Shown here: positions 42,950-52,739 of the stretch, piece by piece
Position numbering within the stretch: the stretch's first letter is position 1
How the letters are laid out: the number at the start of each line of letters is the position of its first letter
Assembly (NCBI GenBank): GCA_025059205.1
Contig: JANXDS010000001.1
Span: 140,014 to 204,013, forward strand
DNA from: Aigarchaeota archaeon
GTDB lineage: Archaea; Thermoproteota; Nitrososphaeria_A; Caldarchaeales; Wolframiiraptoraceae
Direction of reading: 5' to 3'
Length of the DNA stretch: 64,000 nt
Translations under genes and position numbers: made by a program
The notes under the pieces: model-generated
Told to the model about the DNA's origin: nothing
What the model saw: only the letters and a program-made list of their open reading frames with translations
Database searches by the model: none

Positions 42950-44611
42950 ATGGCTTCAGCTGAAGTAGGCGTAGCACAACCAGTCATAATTCTAAAAGAG
43001 GGAACGCAAAGGTCTAGGGGTAAGGATGCACAATCATCAAACATCATGGTTGCGAAAATTATAGCAGAAAGTATGAGGTCGTCACTTGGACCAAGAGGAA
43101 TGGATAAGATGTTGGTCGACAGTTTTGGAGACGTCGTCATAACGAACGATGGTGCTACGATACTCAAGGAGATGGACGTTGAGCATCCCGTGGCCAAAAT
43201 GCTCGTCGAAGTAGCCAAGGCGCAGGATTCTGAGGTCGGTGATGGAACAACCACAGCCGTTGTCTTAGCAGGCGAGCTCCTTGCTAAAGCTGAGGAACTG
43301 ATCGAGAAAGAAGTGCATCCAAGCGTGATAATCGAAGGGTATCGTAAAGCAGCCGTAAAAGCCCTCGAAGTACTTGATGAGATAAGCTACCCGGTAAGCC
43401 CGAACGATAAGGAGATGCTGATCAAGGTCGCTAAGACATCGATAGCCAGCAAACTCGTATCCGAAGAAGCGGACTACCTGTCGAACTTGGCGGTAGACGC
43501 CGTGCTAAAGATTGCCGAGAAGGTTGACGGAAAATGGCACGTCGACTTAGACGACATCCTGCTCGTTAAGAAGAGCGGTCAGTCATTACGTGACACGAAG
43601 CTCATCGAAGGGATAGTCCTAGACAAGGAAGTAGTCCATCCAGATATGCCGAAACTCGTTAGGAATGCAAAGATAGCCATACTTGACGCGCCCTTAGAGA
43701 TCGAGAAGACAGAGTTTGACGCAAAGCTCCACATCGAAACACCAGAACAGATGAAGGCTTTCATGAGACAGGAAGAGGAAATGCTAAGGGAGATGGTCAA
43801 CAAGATAATATCAGTCGGTGCAAACGTCGTTATCTGTCAGAAAGGCATCGACGACTTAGCGCAGTACTTCCTTGCAAAGGCAGGCATATTAGCGGTACGC
43901 AGGGTTAAGAAGTCCGACATGGACAAGCTCGCTAAGGCAACAAACGGCCGAGTCATTTCGAGAATCGATGACCTAACGCCCGAAGATCTAGGAAAGGCGG
44001 CCATCGTCGAGGAGAGACGCGTGGGCGAAGACAAGATGGTCTTTATCGAAGGATGCGAGAACCCGAAGTCTATAAGCATACTCATCAGGGGAGGTACGCA
44101 GAGGATAGTCGATGAGGCTGAGCGCTCACTAAAGGATGCGATAAATGCCGTCAAAGACGTCATAGTTGAGGGTAAAGTGGTAGCAGGCGGTGGCGCTCCC
44201 GAGATAGAGCTTGCCATGAGGCTCCGTGACTATGCGAACACTTTGGCCGGTAAGGAGCAGTTGGCCGTGAACAAGTTTGCCGAGGCTTTAGAGATAGTTC
44301 CTTCGCAGCTTGCCGAAAATGCCGGCATGGATCCAATAGAGACTATAGTTAACTTGACTAGTGAACACAAGAAGGGCAACAAGTGGGCCGGTGTTGACGT
44401 GTTTAACGCTAAGATATCAGATATGTTCAAGCGCGACGTCATAGATCCGCTGCTCGTGAAGAAGCAGACGATAAAGTCTGCAGTCGAAGCCGCCTCGATG
44501 ATACTTAAGATAGACGATATAATTGCTGCATCAAGATTGGAAGAGAAAGCTCCAAAGACTGGAAAGGAAGAAGGAAAAGTTGGAGAAGGAGAAGAAGGAT
44601 CTTTCGATTGA
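42950..44611 (+). CDS. Thermosome subunit (group II chaperonin)
   Basis: About 553 residues from ATG 42950, which gives the normal N-terminus ([19 protein letters not shown]). Equatorial ATP-site motifs are [10 protein letters not shown] and [15 protein letters not shown], and the later [12 protein letters not shown] is typical of the CCT/thermosome family. It folds proteins in a two-ring complex. The acidic, Gly-rich tail ends GEEGSFD. Only one subunit gene is in the window; paralogues may lie elsewhere. rpoK begins inside its last codons. Confidence 0.96.
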   Translation: MASAEVGVAQPVIILKEGTQRSRGKDAQSSNIMVAKIIAESMRSSLGPRGMDKMLVDSFGDVVITNDGATILKEMDVEHPVAKMLVEVAKAQDSEVGDGTTTAVVLAGELLAKAEELIEKEVHPSVIIEGYRKAAVKALEVLDEISYPVSPNDKEMLIKVAKTSIASKLVSEEADYLSNLAVDAVLKIAEKVDGKWHVDLDDILLVKKSGQSLRDTKLIEGIVLDKEVVHPDMPKLVRNAKIAILDAPLEIEKTEFDAKLHIETPEQMKAFMRQEEEMLREMVNKIISVGANVVICQKGIDDLAQYFLAKAGILAVRRVKKSDMDKLAKATNGRVISRIDDLTPEDLGKAAIVEERRVGEDKMVFIEGCENPKSISILIRGGTQRIVDEAERSLKDAINAVKDVIVEGKVVAGGGAPEIELAMRLRDYANTLAGKEQLAVNKFAEALEIVPSQLAENAGMDPIETIVNLTSEHKKGNKWAGVDVFNAKISDMFKRDVIDPLLVKKQTIKSAVEAASMILKIDDIIAASRLEEKAPKTGKEEGKVGEGEEGSFD

Positions 44612-44843
44612 GTACAGAGGATTAACGAGGTACGAGAAAGCTAGAATAATCGGTGGGAGGGCACTCCAGCTTTCGCTTGGTGCCTTCCCACTCGTAGCGA
44701 CGAAGCCTGGCGATACTGTGATAGACATTGCGAAGCGAGAACTCGAAGCAGGTGTCTTGCCGATCATAATCAGACGGAAAAGGCCTGACGGCTCTTATGT
44801 TGATATTCACCTGCAAGATTTGCTTGAAAAACAAACCGTTTAA
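44580..44843 (+). CDS. rpoK: DNA-directed RNA polymerase subunit K (Rpb6/omega homologue)
   Basis: The conserved core [21 protein letters not shown] and C-terminal [20 protein letters not shown] identify RpoK, which stabilises assembly of the polymerase clamp. No ATG or GTG is in frame near the core. TTG 44580, after a GGAAGAAGGAAAAG purine tract, gives 87 residues; an ATT at 44607 next to the thermosome stop is another option. The gene therefore overlaps the 3' end of the thermosome gene by about 30 bases in a different frame. Confidence 0.85.
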   Translation: MEKEKKDLSIEYRGLTRYEKARIIGGRALQLSLGAFPLVATKPGDTVIDIAKRELEAGVLPIIIRRKRPDGSYVDIHLQDLLEKQTV

Positions 44844-44894
44844 TTTCTTTCTTAAAATCATTAGGATAAATTACTCGAATGTTTTTGACGTCAA

Positions 44895-44909
44895 CTCTTA
44901 TAAGAAATG
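44895..44909 (+). promoter_or_regulatory. TATA box of the DUF763 gene
   Basis: CTCTTATAAGAAATG is about 55 bases before ATG 44958. A GGTGATG ribosome-binding site lies in the leader, eight bases before the ATG. Confidence 0.45.
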
Positions 44910-44957
44910 ATCGATTCTCCGTAAATTACGCGCACGATCTCCAGGTGATGCCGAGAG

Positions 44958-46055
44958 ATGTATCGTGCAGGGATAAGAGAGCTTGAGGCGTCGTACAAAA
45001 AGCAATCATGTTACTACTACAAAATCGCAAGGTCCATTATCCAAAGCGTTACAAAGGCTTTCATAGACAATCACAGCCCGTCTAAGTTCATACGAATTTT
45101 AGCAAGCCCTTTGTGTTTTGATCTTTTGACGGTAATTGCTGAATTGGAAGAGCTGGGTAGCGGGTCTACCACGATCACTGGTGCCATACTGAAGGACGTA
45201 CTCACGCCTGCTGATGGTGTAATAATATTGGGTGGAAAGAGTATCGCTAGATTCGATGTTCCTAACGAGCTTGATAGTGTTGCCGCAGAGCTTGGCCTCA
45301 CGAACGAAGAGGTTGAACGCTTAAAGTATTGTAGCCGAATGGTGGCAAAGGTTGACGAGGCAGCCATACAGGATGGTTTCCGATTATACCACCACATGAT
45401 GGCCGTGTCGTATGATGGACTTTGGGCCGTCGTTCAACAGGGAATCAACCCAATAACCTGCAAGGCCAGAAGATACCATTGGTTCTCCGGCAAAGTTAAA
45501 AGCTTTGTAGAAGAACCACACGAGGGCATAGTCAGCCAAGAAAAGTCGAAACTTGTCTTGGATATGACCGCGAAGGAGAGCCATGAAGCGAGGCGTGCAT
45601 CGATCGACCTCATAGTACACGATTTCAAAAAATTGAAGCACATGTACGGCATCGCTCGACAAAGAACACAAACAAATCTTTCATTATGGTTTGATTCGCC
45701 CAGGGTCGAGAGCTTCATCGAGCTACCGCTCAGGATAAACTGGAAGCTAATTATGAGTATCAATTCAAACCCACCTTCAAACTATGAAGGTTTGCTAGCG
45801 ATAAAGGGCGTAGGACCGGAGACCGTAAGGTTCCTCGCTTTTGGTTGTAGATGGTTGTACGGCATAGTACCAAGCATGAACGATCCTGCTATAATTTTAG
45901 ACAATTATGCTGATTACATGTTAAGCAAAGAAGAAGAAAATATGGTTTATGATATAATTTCAGCGGTAAAGTTATCTAAACTTCCGACCGAATTAAAAAA
46001 TCGAGTGCTCCATAAAATAAATGCATGGTTAATTCAAAATGGGTTTAACTTCTAG
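44958..46055 (+). CDS. DUF763 family protein with helix-hairpin-helix motif
   Basis: 365 residues. The family block DGFRLYHHMMAVSYDGLWAVVQQGINPITCKARRYHW (given by position, about 139-175) is diagnostic of DUF763 (COG1415), a conserved archaeal and bacterial family of unknown biochemistry. A helix-hairpin-helix GLLAIKGVGPETVRFLAF near 275-292 suggests nucleic-acid binding, and His/Asp-rich stretches suggest a nuclease or glycosylase. The N-terminal 45 residues are less typical. It stands alone between rpoK and the convergent inositol gene. Confidence 0.85.
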   Translation: MYRAGIRELEASYKKQSCYYYKIARSIIQSVTKAFIDNHSPSKFIRILASPLCFDLLTVIAELEELGSGSTTITGAILKDVLTPADGVIILGGKSIARFDVPNELDSVAAELGLTNEEVERLKYCSRMVAKVDEAAIQDGFRLYHHMMAVSYDGLWAVVQQGINPITCKARRYHWFSGKVKSFVEEPHEGIVSQEKSKLVLDMTAKESHEARRASIDLIVHDFKKLKHMYGIARQRTQTNLSLWFDSPRVESFIELPLRINWKLIMSINSNPPSNYEGLLAIKGVGPETVRFLAFGCRWLYGIVPSMNDPAIILDNYADYMLSKEEENMVYDIISAVKLSKLPTELKNRVLHKINAWLIQNGFNF

Positions 46056-46061
46056 CTTTGT

Positions 46062-47132
46062 TTATGCGCCCTTTATGAACTCTTCCACCATTTCCCTCGC
46101 GACTTCGTCCGGGTACTGGACAGGCGGAGACTTCATGAAGTATGCCGATGGACCTATCAGTGCACCGGCTATGCCCCTGTCCATCGCTATCTTCACACAG
46201 CGTATAGCGTCTATAGCGACACCCGCCGAGTTGGGCGAATCCCAAACCTCGAGCTTCAACTCTATGTTAAGGGGCGCGTTACCAAAAGATTTTCCCTCTA
46301 TTCTGATGTAAGCCCACTTTCTATCCAAAAGCCATGGAACGTAATCGCTGGGTCCGATGTGCACATTCTGCTCACCTATGTCATAAGGTACGAGTGACGT
46401 GACTGCCTGCGTTTTGGATATCTTCTTGGACGCTAACCTTTCCCTCTCGAGCATGTTCAAGAAGTCCGTGTTTCCACCAACGTTTAGCTGCATTATCCTC
46501 TCGACCTTCACGCCCCTGTCTATAAATAACTTCACCAGAACTCTGTTGACGATAGTGGCGCCCACCTGAGATTTGATGTCGTCCCCTATAATGGGTACGC
46601 CTCTCTTCTCGAATATCTTCTGCCAACGGGGCTCTCTGGCTATAAAGACCGGTATAGCGTTGACGAAACCGCAACCTGCCGCAAGTGCCTGCTCAACGTA
46701 CCACTTAGTAGCGAACTCGCTTCCCACCGGTAGGAAGTTTATGACGACGTCGACCTTGTTGCTTTTCAGAACGTCAGCAACATCGACCGTGGGAGAGGGG
46801 TGTTTTTCGATTATTTCAGAGAGGTACTTCCCTAGACCGTCATGCGTCATACCCCTCATCACCTCGACGCCGAGCTTCGGAACGTCCGCAAACTTTAAGG
46901 TATTATTTGGCGGAGCAAATATCGCCTCGGATAGGTCCTTCCCTACCTTGTTCTTGTCTATATCAAAGGCCGCCGCGAACTCTATATCGGAAACGTGATA
47001 ACCTCCGAGCCTTACGTGCATGAGCCCGGGCACAAACTCGTTATCGTCCGCGTTTTTATAGAATTCCACACCTTGTACAAGCGCGGACGCACAGTTGCCT
47101 ACACCGATTATGCCTACCCTGATCTTACCCAT
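46062..47132 (-). CDS. ino1: Myo-inositol-1-phosphate synthase, archaeal type
   Basis: 356 residues. The NAD site is [16 protein letters not shown] (6-21), and the catalytic region has [20 protein letters not shown] near 198 and [12 protein letters not shown] near 230. The enzyme converts glucose 6-phosphate to inositol 1-phosphate, a precursor of archaeal inositol phospholipids and of compatible solutes such as di-myo-inositol phosphate in hyperthermophiles. It is convergent with the DUF763 gene and downstream of a PadR regulator gene, which may control it. Confidence 0.94.
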   Translation of the reverse strand: MGKIRVGIIGVGNCASALVQGVEFYKNADDNEFVPGLMHVRLGGYHVSDIEFAAAFDIDKNKVGKDLSEAIFAPPNNTLKFADVPKLGVEVMRGMTHDGLGKYLSEIIEKHPSPTVDVADVLKSNKVDVVINFLPVGSEFATKWYVEQALAAGCGFVNAIPVFIAREPRWQKIFEKRGVPIIGDDIKSQVGATIVNRVLVKLFIDRGVKVERIMQLNVGGNTDFLNMLERERLASKKISKTQAVTSLVPYDIGEQNVHIGPSDYVPWLLDRKWAYIRIEGKSFGNAPLNIELKLEVWDSPNSAGVAIDAIRCVKIAMDRGIAGALIGPSAYFMKSPPVQYPDEVAREMVEEFIKGA

Positions 47133-47162
47133 ACTACTTCACCGGAATTTTATAGTTATAAA

Positions 47163-47504
47163 CTACTGTATTAAATCTTTTTTCTCGGAAAAGAGTTGGA
47201 CACGGAGATTATCCAGGAATTCTTTGGCTTTTTCGAGGAGTTCCTCACCTTTTTTCGTTATCCTGTAGTACGTCCTGGGCGGTCCTGTCTCGCTCGGGAC
47301 GGTTTGGGACACTGTTATAAGCCCCTCCTTCTGCAACATGTAGATCACTACATAACACGTAACCTTTCCGGGCTTAAACCCAAACCTCTTCTCAATCATC
47401 CTCTCAACCTCGTAGCCGTAGAGGGGGCCCTCTTTTAGTAGGCTGAGTATATAAAGCCAAAGGTTTTCCTTCGTTAACTTTCGAACAAGGCGCTCAAATG
47501 CCAT
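47163..47504 (-). CDS. PadR-family transcriptional regulator
   Basis: 113 residues. The winged helix shows the PadR signature (LYILSLLKEGPLYGYEVERMI, then GKVTCYVVIYMLQKEGLI and a wing with GPPRTYYRITKKGEE), and the C-terminal helix is short. PadR proteins are usually repressors sensing small molecules. It lies 31 bases upstream of ino1 on the same strand, suggesting co-transcription. Confidence 0.86.
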   Translation of the reverse strand: MAFERLVRKLTKENLWLYILSLLKEGPLYGYEVERMIEKRFGFKPGKVTCYVVIYMLQKEGLITVSQTVPSETGPPRTYYRITKKGEELLEKAKEFLDNLRVQLFSEKKDLIQ

Positions 47505-47599
47505 ACCGATCTATAGGAGATAGCAGCTCTTTTTAAATAAGAACGTTTTGTCAAACATGTTAATATCAAACCATCATTCTATCTAGCCAGGATGCGGAC

Positions 47600-48382
47600 T
47601 TGACGGATATCAGTGATCTGAAGGCCGTAATCCTAGACTTGGACGGTTGCGTGTACATAGGCGAAAGGCCGGTCGAGGGTGCGGCCGATACCATCGAAAA
47701 GTTAAGGCAGATGGGTTACCGCATATTGTTCCTAACGAATAACTCAACACTTTCGACCGAGGGTTATTTCAACAAGCTCAACCGGATGGGTATATGGGTT
47801 AAAAAAGAGGAAATACTGACCTCGGGTATGGCGACCGCGAAGTATATTTACGAGGTTTATGGACCGTCCAAGATACTTGCCATGACGGAAGAAGGCTTCG
47901 TCGAGGAAGCTGACCGGATGGGTCACGTCGTCGTACCTTTTGAACGCTTCCAAGAAGCAGACGTAGTCGTGGCCGGATTGGATCGTAAATTTAATTATCA
48001 AAAGTTAAGAGCGGCTGCTAGAGCAATAATGTCCGGTGCGAAGTTTATCGCTACAAACGAGGACAGAACGATTCCGACGGAGACGGGACTAGATCCAGGT
48101 GCGGGCTCCATCGTAGCAGCGATTAAGGTCGCTACAGGTGTCGAGCCTGTGGTCGTAGGAAAACCCTCTAAAATTATAATTAACATGGCACTCGAGATGC
48201 TAAACGTCAAGAACTACGAGACGATACTAGTCGGTGATAGGATAGAAACAGACATTAAAGCAGCAGCATCTGTAGGTATGCGTAGCGTACTTATCTCAAA
48301 CATAGAACCCGTCGAATATCCAAGACCAGACTTTGTGATAAATAGCATAACTTTACTGCCGAAGATTCTGTCACGAAGATAG
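47600..48382 (+). CDS. HAD-superfamily hydrolase, NagD/phosphoglycolate phosphatase type
   Basis: 260 residues from TTG 47600, the only plausible start. HAD motifs are VILDLDGCVY (nucleophile Asp near 11), FLTNNST (near 45), the Lys region VGKPSK (near 190) and ILVGDRIETDI (near 212). The C2-type cap between motifs II and III places it with NagD, 4-nitrophenylphosphatase and archaeal phosphatases. Natural substrate unknown. The 3' end overlaps the convergent Lrp gene by 12 bases. Confidence 0.88.
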   Translation: MTDISDLKAVILDLDGCVYIGERPVEGAADTIEKLRQMGYRILFLTNNSTLSTEGYFNKLNRMGIWVKKEEILTSGMATAKYIYEVYGPSKILAMTEEGFVEEADRMGHVVVPFERFQEADVVVAGLDRKFNYQKLRAAARAIMSGAKFIATNEDRTIPTETGLDPGAGSIVAAIKVATGVEPVVVGKPSKIIINMALEMLNVKNYETILVGDRIETDIKAAASVGMRSVLISNIEPVEYPRPDFVINSITLLPKILSRR

Positions 48383-48847
48383 GGTGCTAAAGACGTACAC
48401 GTTTGGGCTTTCCTTTAACGTTCGCAGGACAACCCTTGTCTCGGTCGAGACCACGCCTTCCATTTTCCCTATTTCGTCGAGTATTTTTGCGAGAGCCTCC
48501 CTATCCTTTACCCTTAGCTTAAGCAAGCAATAGTAATCCCCTGTCACGTCGTGAACTTCCTGCACCTCAGGAAAGGAGACCAAAGCCTCCAACACTTTGT
48601 CGTACAGGTGCGGTTGAGCCTTCACCGCAACAAAGGCCGTCATCGTCTTCCCTATCTTACTTTCGTCAATTATGGCCTGGAACTTTTTTATGTAGCCTTG
48701 CTTGATTAGTTTTTTTACTCTGCTGTAGACTGCGGCCTCGCTTATGCCCAACCTCTTGGCTATCTCAGAGTAAGATGCTCTGCCGTTTTCCTGGAGTATG
48801 TTGAGAATCATCACGTCCTTTTCGTCCAATCCAGCTTTCATGATCAT
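48371..48847 (-). CDS. Lrp/AsnC-family transcriptional regulator
   Basis: About 158 residues. HTH: LDEKDVMILNILQENGRAS and YSEIAKRLGISEAAVYSRVKKL (about 7-47). RAM domain: residues 65-145 with VQEVHDVTGDYYCLLKLRV. ATG 48847 or 48841 fits the TATA-like CTTAATATC at about 48863-48872. It probably binds an amino acid. It is divergent from the HDAC-like gene, with separate promoters about 80 bases apart. Confidence 0.9.
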   Translation of the reverse strand: MIMKAGLDEKDVMILNILQENGRASYSEIAKRLGISEAAVYSRVKKLIKQGYIKKFQAIIDESKIGKTMTAFVAVKAQPHLYDKVLEALVSFPEVQEVHDVTGDYYCLLKLRVKDREALAKILDEIGKMEGVVSTETRVVLRTLKESPNVYVFSTLSS

Positions 48848-48896
48848 CCACAATTAGCGTTTTGGAGATATTAAGATTACTGATTACTGGTTATGT

Positions 48897-48910
48897 TTAT
48901 ATTTATATAA
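48897..48910 (+). promoter_or_regulatory. TATA box of the HDAC-like gene
   Basis: TTATATTTATATAA is centred 28-30 bases before ATG 48933, supporting a leaderless start there rather than TTG 48924. Confidence 0.5.
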
Positions 48911-48932
48911 AAACTAGCAGAGATTGGCAACT

Positions 48933-49889
48933 ATGTCTACCATGGTGGCTTTGGTTAAGGGTCCTGAGCTTTTAAAATACAGCTTTCCGGCACCACATCC
49001 GATGAATTCCCGCAGAATCGAGAGCTTCTACAAAAAGGTGGAAGCCTTGCCAAAGGATATGCTGAGCGCATTAAAGTTTGTTGCACCCAAAATGGCGACG
49101 ACAGAAGAGATAGCGCTATTTCATGACGTTGAATATATAGAGTTTGTAAAGAAAAAATCTATAGAAGGGAGAGGATACCTAGACTCTGGCGATACACCAT
49201 CCTTTCCCGGAATATTTGAGGCGGCTTGTTACGTCGTCGGTTCAACACTCGAGCTATGCAGGCTCATCCTTTCAGGAAGCGTAAAGAGGGGATTTAACCC
49301 TATGGGCGGACTTCACCATGCGCGGAGGTCAGCGGCCTCGGGCTTTTGCGTCTTTAACGATCCTGCAGTAGCCATAATGTACTTGCTTAAGGTGGCGAGC
49401 CTCGAGTCTGTCGCGTACGTAGATATAGACGCCCATCACGGAGATGGTGTTTGTTACGAGTTTTACGACGATAAGAGAGTAGTGTTTGCAGACATACACC
49501 AAGACGGTAAGACGCTCTATCCGGGCACCGGCTTTAGGCATGAAAGGGGAAGTGGTGAGGGTGAAGGCTTAAAGTTGAACATACCTTTACCGCCAGGCTC
49601 GGGCGATGAGGAGTTTAAGGTGTCTATGCTCGAAGTAAAGGATTTTCTGATGATGCACGACTTCGACCTTGTGCTCTTCCAATGTGGCGCTGATGGCATA
49701 ATGGGGGATCCAATTACCGATCTGAGCTACACAGCCGACTCGCATAAATTCGCTGCCGAGATTTTATGCGACGTCGCAAACAAGAAATGCGGAGGCAGGA
49801 TACTCGCAATGGGTGGTGGCGGTTACAATCCAGAAAACACAGCGGAGGCATGGACGAACGTCGTGAAGGTTTTCATCGAAAAGCCTTAG
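48933..49889 (+). CDS. Histone deacetylase/acetylpolyamine amidohydrolase-like protein
   Basis: About 318 residues of arginase-deacetylase fold. Zinc and charge-relay motifs are GGLHHARRSAASGFC (near 127-141), YVDIDAHHGDGVCYEF (near 165-180), a second metal Asp in LVLFQCGADGIMGDP and the catalytic Tyr in MGGGGYNPE near 295. It removes acetyl groups from lysine or small amines. Targets in archaea could be chromatin proteins (Alba) or acetylpolyamines; the sequence does not decide. Confidence 0.88.
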   Translation: MSTMVALVKGPELLKYSFPAPHPMNSRRIESFYKKVEALPKDMLSALKFVAPKMATTEEIALFHDVEYIEFVKKKSIEGRGYLDSGDTPSFPGIFEAACYVVGSTLELCRLILSGSVKRGFNPMGGLHHARRSAASGFCVFNDPAVAIMYLLKVASLESVAYVDIDAHHGDGVCYEFYDDKRVVFADIHQDGKTLYPGTGFRHERGSGEGEGLKLNIPLPPGSGDEEFKVSMLEVKDFLMMHDFDLVLFQCGADGIMGDPITDLSYTADSHKFAAEILCDVANKKCGGRILAMGGGGYNPENTAEAWTNVVKVFIEKP

Positions 49890-50452
49890 TCCAAAACGAA
49901 CCTCATAACCTGCCGGGCTATCAGCTTGGAGAGTTTTACAGGCTCTGGTATACGGCCATGCAACGTGAATTTATCCAGCAATCTCTTACCAGAATCAAGT
50001 TCAATGCCTAAGCATCTTATGAACACGGTGTACCCTGTCCAGAGTCTTACGGCATGTCTTGCGCCGTTCCTCTCGTAAACCTCCACCCTAACCTGCCAGT
50101 CGTCAGGGAAATTTTTTATGAAGTATTCCCTTATTCCTTCGGATTCTTCGTAAGTAACGCAGACCAACGGCAAACCAATCGCATCGTACACTTTGTTGAG
50201 GTCTATCACGTTGTACCAGCTTATCACACAGCCGCTCAGAAGGATAGCGTTTATGTCCGTCCTACCTAGTTTCTCGTAAAGCGATATGACGGCCTCCGTT
50301 GCATCCATACCTCCTACAGTACATTTAGTTATTGCCAGACCGTCTACTATGAAGTCGCCCCTCATCACCACGCCCGCTATTATGGAATTTTTGTTAAGCG
50401 ACCTATCGAAGCTCTCGGCTATTCCAAGCACACGAATTGCAGGCTTGTCCAA
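49886..50452 (-). CDS. DUF99 family protein (endonuclease V-like fold)
   Basis: 188 residues starting at TTG 50452 with GAGGTTAAGG before it. The family marks are the N-terminal IRVLGIAESFDR, VVMRGDFIVDGLAI near 30, ILLSGCVISWYNVIDL near 70 and a late GRIPEPVKLSKLIA. DUF99 (COG1628) is related to endonuclease V in fold, but its activity is not established. It is 12 bases downstream of the nucleotidyltransferase gene and overlaps the HDAC-like gene end by four bases. Confidence 0.85.
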   Translation of the reverse strand: MDKPAIRVLGIAESFDRSLNKNSIIAGVVMRGDFIVDGLAITKCTVGGMDATEAVISLYEKLGRTDINAILLSGCVISWYNVIDLNKVYDAIGLPLVCVTYEESEGIREYFIKNFPDDWQVRVEVYERNGARHAVRLWTGYTVFIRCLGIELDSGKRLLDKFTLHGRIPEPVKLSKLIARQVMRFVLD

Positions 50453-50464
50453 CCTTAACCTCAG

Positions 50465-51640
50465 TTAGCTACCCTCCTGCCAGTAGACCTCACCGGGCTC
50501 TAACACGGTCCCGGCAGGAACCTTGCTATAGGGTGAGATGATCGCACCGAACTCCCTCCTACCAGTATCGATTAGCCCGCCCGCGACCATGACCTTTATG
50601 GTCTCGTGCCCGGACGTCCTGTATCGTGTCGTACATCCAGCACCGAGCGCGGCTCCCTCGCCGACGACCGAGTGGAGTATCGCAGAGCCCTCACCAATCG
50701 TAACGTTCTCCAAGATAAGCGAATTACCCAACATAGCACCATCGCCGACAGAGGTGCCATCCAAAACTACGGTGTATGGCAAAACCGACGAACCTTTGCC
50801 CAACTTTACGTTCCCGCCCAGGAAGCAAGGGCCAAAGAGTTTTGCACCGTTCTCGGTCTCAATGCAAATGCCGGGCCGTAGGAACCTACCCTCCGCTGGC
50901 AGATAGTCGCGTTTGTTTGACAGGTATTCCAGGAACGCGGCATTGGCATCCAACAGGTCCCACGCCCTCCCTATATCAAACCATAGACTCCCTTTCATCT
51001 TTAGGACGTGTATTCTGTAACCTTCTTCGACGAGTAGGTTCAGTATGTCCGTCAACTCGTACTCGCCCCTAGCCGACGGTTTAATCCTAGAGAAGTACTC
51101 AATGGACTCTGATGGAAGTATGTAAGCGCCCGCGTTCACGTACGCATCAAGAAGCCTTTCCGTAGGTTTCTCTATTACGCGTTCCAGCATACCATCCTTC
51201 TCTTTCAGCATACCGAAACTGCTTGCGTCCCTGACCATCACGGCCAGCATGACACCGTCGCAATTACGTTCGCCAAAGGAAGAAAGTAACTCCTTCACGA
51301 CGTCTTCAGTTATCGTTATGTCGCCGTAGATTACGATGAAGGAATCTTCGCCCTCCAGGAAATCTTTACAAGCATAAAGCGCGTGGGCCGTGCCCAGCAA
51401 CTCCTTCTGCGGAATAAAAGTTATGTCCATCGGCAGCCGTTCTTTTGCAACCGCGCGCCTGATAGATTCGTCCATGTAAGCGACAGTTATGCCAACCTCC
51501 CTTATCCCGTTTCCGAGAAGAGCCTCGAGCACCCTAATCAGCACAGGTTTATCGACGAGCGGTAGTAGGTGCTTAGGCCTGAAGCTCGTTAGAGGTCTTA
51601 ATCTTTTGCCTAGGCCTGCGGCAAAAACTACGGCCTTCAA
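50465..51640 (-). CDS. Sugar-phosphate nucleotidyltransferase with left-handed beta-helix (GlmU-like)
   Basis: 391 residues from TTG 51640. The N-terminal nucleotidyltransferase domain begins FAAGLGKRLRPLTSFRPKHLLPL, with VIYGDITI and VNAGAYIL as metal and sugar sites. Residues about 250-391 form hexapeptide repeats (LGGNVKLGKGSSVLPYTVV). Archaeal relatives make UDP-GlcNAc, UDP-Glc or dTDP-Glc, sometimes with acetyltransferase activity. The C-terminal helix has the GlmU-like pattern, but substrate is not fixed by sequence. Confidence 0.87.
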   Translation of the reverse strand: MKAVVFAAGLGKRLRPLTSFRPKHLLPLVDKPVLIRVLEALLGNGIREVGITVAYMDESIRRAVAKERLPMDITFIPQKELLGTAHALYACKDFLEGEDSFIVIYGDITITEDVVKELLSSFGERNCDGVMLAVMVRDASSFGMLKEKDGMLERVIEKPTERLLDAYVNAGAYILPSESIEYFSRIKPSARGEYELTDILNLLVEEGYRIHVLKMKGSLWFDIGRAWDLLDANAAFLEYLSNKRDYLPAEGRFLRPGICIETENGAKLFGPCFLGGNVKLGKGSSVLPYTVVLDGTSVGDGAMLGNSLILENVTIGEGSAILHSVVGEGAALGAGCTTRYRTSGHETIKVMVAGGLIDTGRREFGAIISPYSKVPAGTVLEPGEVYWQEGS

Positions 51641-51701
51641 TCGCCTTTACCAAACCTACGTCGTTTTAAAAGATATTAAGCTTTAGTCCAAACTTGCTGA
51701 C

Positions 51702-52739
51702 ATGAGTATAACTCTCGTAGGCCTCGGCCTTGGTCCTAAGCGCTACATAACAGAGGCAGCACTAGACATCATCAGAGCGTCAGACGTGGTGTTCCTCGAC
51801 ACGTATACCGGCCCCCTCCCTAGGGAAACTGTAGAATTTCTGCGCACGATCAGCAAGCGTCTGGTCCTGGCTGACCGCCATATGCTGGAGGATGGTGTAG
51901 AAGCCGTTCTGTCGGAGGCCACTAGAAAAGAGGTGATCATAGCGGTCCAGGGCGACCCGCTCATAGCAACGACGCACGTTTCAATATTGCTCGAGGCACG
52001 CAAGCGCGGAATCCCATGCAAGATAGTTAACGGCATATCTTCCTACTCGGTAGCGGTAAGTCTATCAGGCCTTCAGGCTTACAAATTTGGCAGGACCGTT
52101 ACGTTGCCGGCTGAGGGGGATATTGAGCATGCAAAGTCTGTTTACGAAAGCATCTTGGAGAACATGTCCAGAGGTCTACACACGCTCGTCTTCCTAGACA
52201 CCAGGAACGGTGGATTGACGGTACCCGCCGCCCTCAGTCGTTTGAGAGAATTGGAGGACCTGTTCAAGAAAGGCTTAGTATCTGACGATAGGCTTGTCAT
52301 AGCCCTTGCAAGGCTGGGCTACGAGGATGAGTTCATAAAGGCCGGAAGGGTTGCGGAGCTGATTACGACAAATTTTCCAGAACCTCCGCACATGTTGATA
52401 TTCCCGGGTAAGCTGCATTTTTTAGAACGTGAAGCGCTCGTGAGACTTCTCGGCGCTCCCCGCGAATGCGTAGACGCCCACGAACCGGTAAGCTATGAAT
52501 TAGACAGGGTGAAGCGCTACATAGATGCCTGCGAGAGGGTTTTATCTAAGTTGAACTCTTTGAGGGTGGAGGCGAAAGTTAACGACGTGCTAAACGTTGC
52601 CGAAAGCTACCTAGAGGACTCAAAATATTTCCTGAAATCGGGAGACCTCTTCGATTCATTATCTGCGATTTCGTATTGTGAAGGGCTACTCGATGCTCTG
52701 AGGATGATGGGTCACGTCGAATTCGATTGGAGGTCGTAG
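51702..52739 (+). CDS. dphB: Diphthine synthase fused to a DUF357 domain
   Basis: 345 residues. Residues 1 to about 262 are DphB, the SAM-dependent methyltransferase that builds diphthamide on elongation factor 2: LVGLGLGPKRYITEAAL, VVFLDTYTG, AVQGDPLIATTH and PHMLIFPGKLHFLE. Residues about 270-345 match DUF357, a helical hairpin domain (VAESYLEDSKYFLKSGDLFDSLSAISYCEGLLDAL, given by position 300-334). In other archaea these are usually separate proteins. The end overlaps the convergent topoisomerase gene by 28 bases. Confidence 0.92.
   Translation: MSITLVGLGLGPKRYITEAALDIIRASDVVFLDTYTGPLPRETVEFLRTISKRLVLADRHMLEDGVEAVLSEATRKEVIIAVQGDPLIATTHVSILLEARKRGIPCKIVNGISSYSVAVSLSGLQAYKFGRTVTLPAEGDIEHAKSVYESILENMSRGLHTLVFLDTRNGGLTVPAALSRLRELEDLFKKGLVSDDRLVIALARLGYEDEFIKAGRVAELITTNFPEPPHMLIFPGKLHFLEREALVRLLGAPRECVDAHEPVSYELDRVKRYIDACERVLSKLNSLRVEAKVNDVLNVAESYLEDSKYFLKSGDLFDSLSAISYCEGLLDALRMMGHVEFDWRS

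Noticed and set aside
44523-44580. Longer form of RpoK from TTG 44523.
   Set aside because: The extra residues are the out-of-frame reading of the thermosome tail and are a Lys/Glu-rich artefact; the homologous core starts later.
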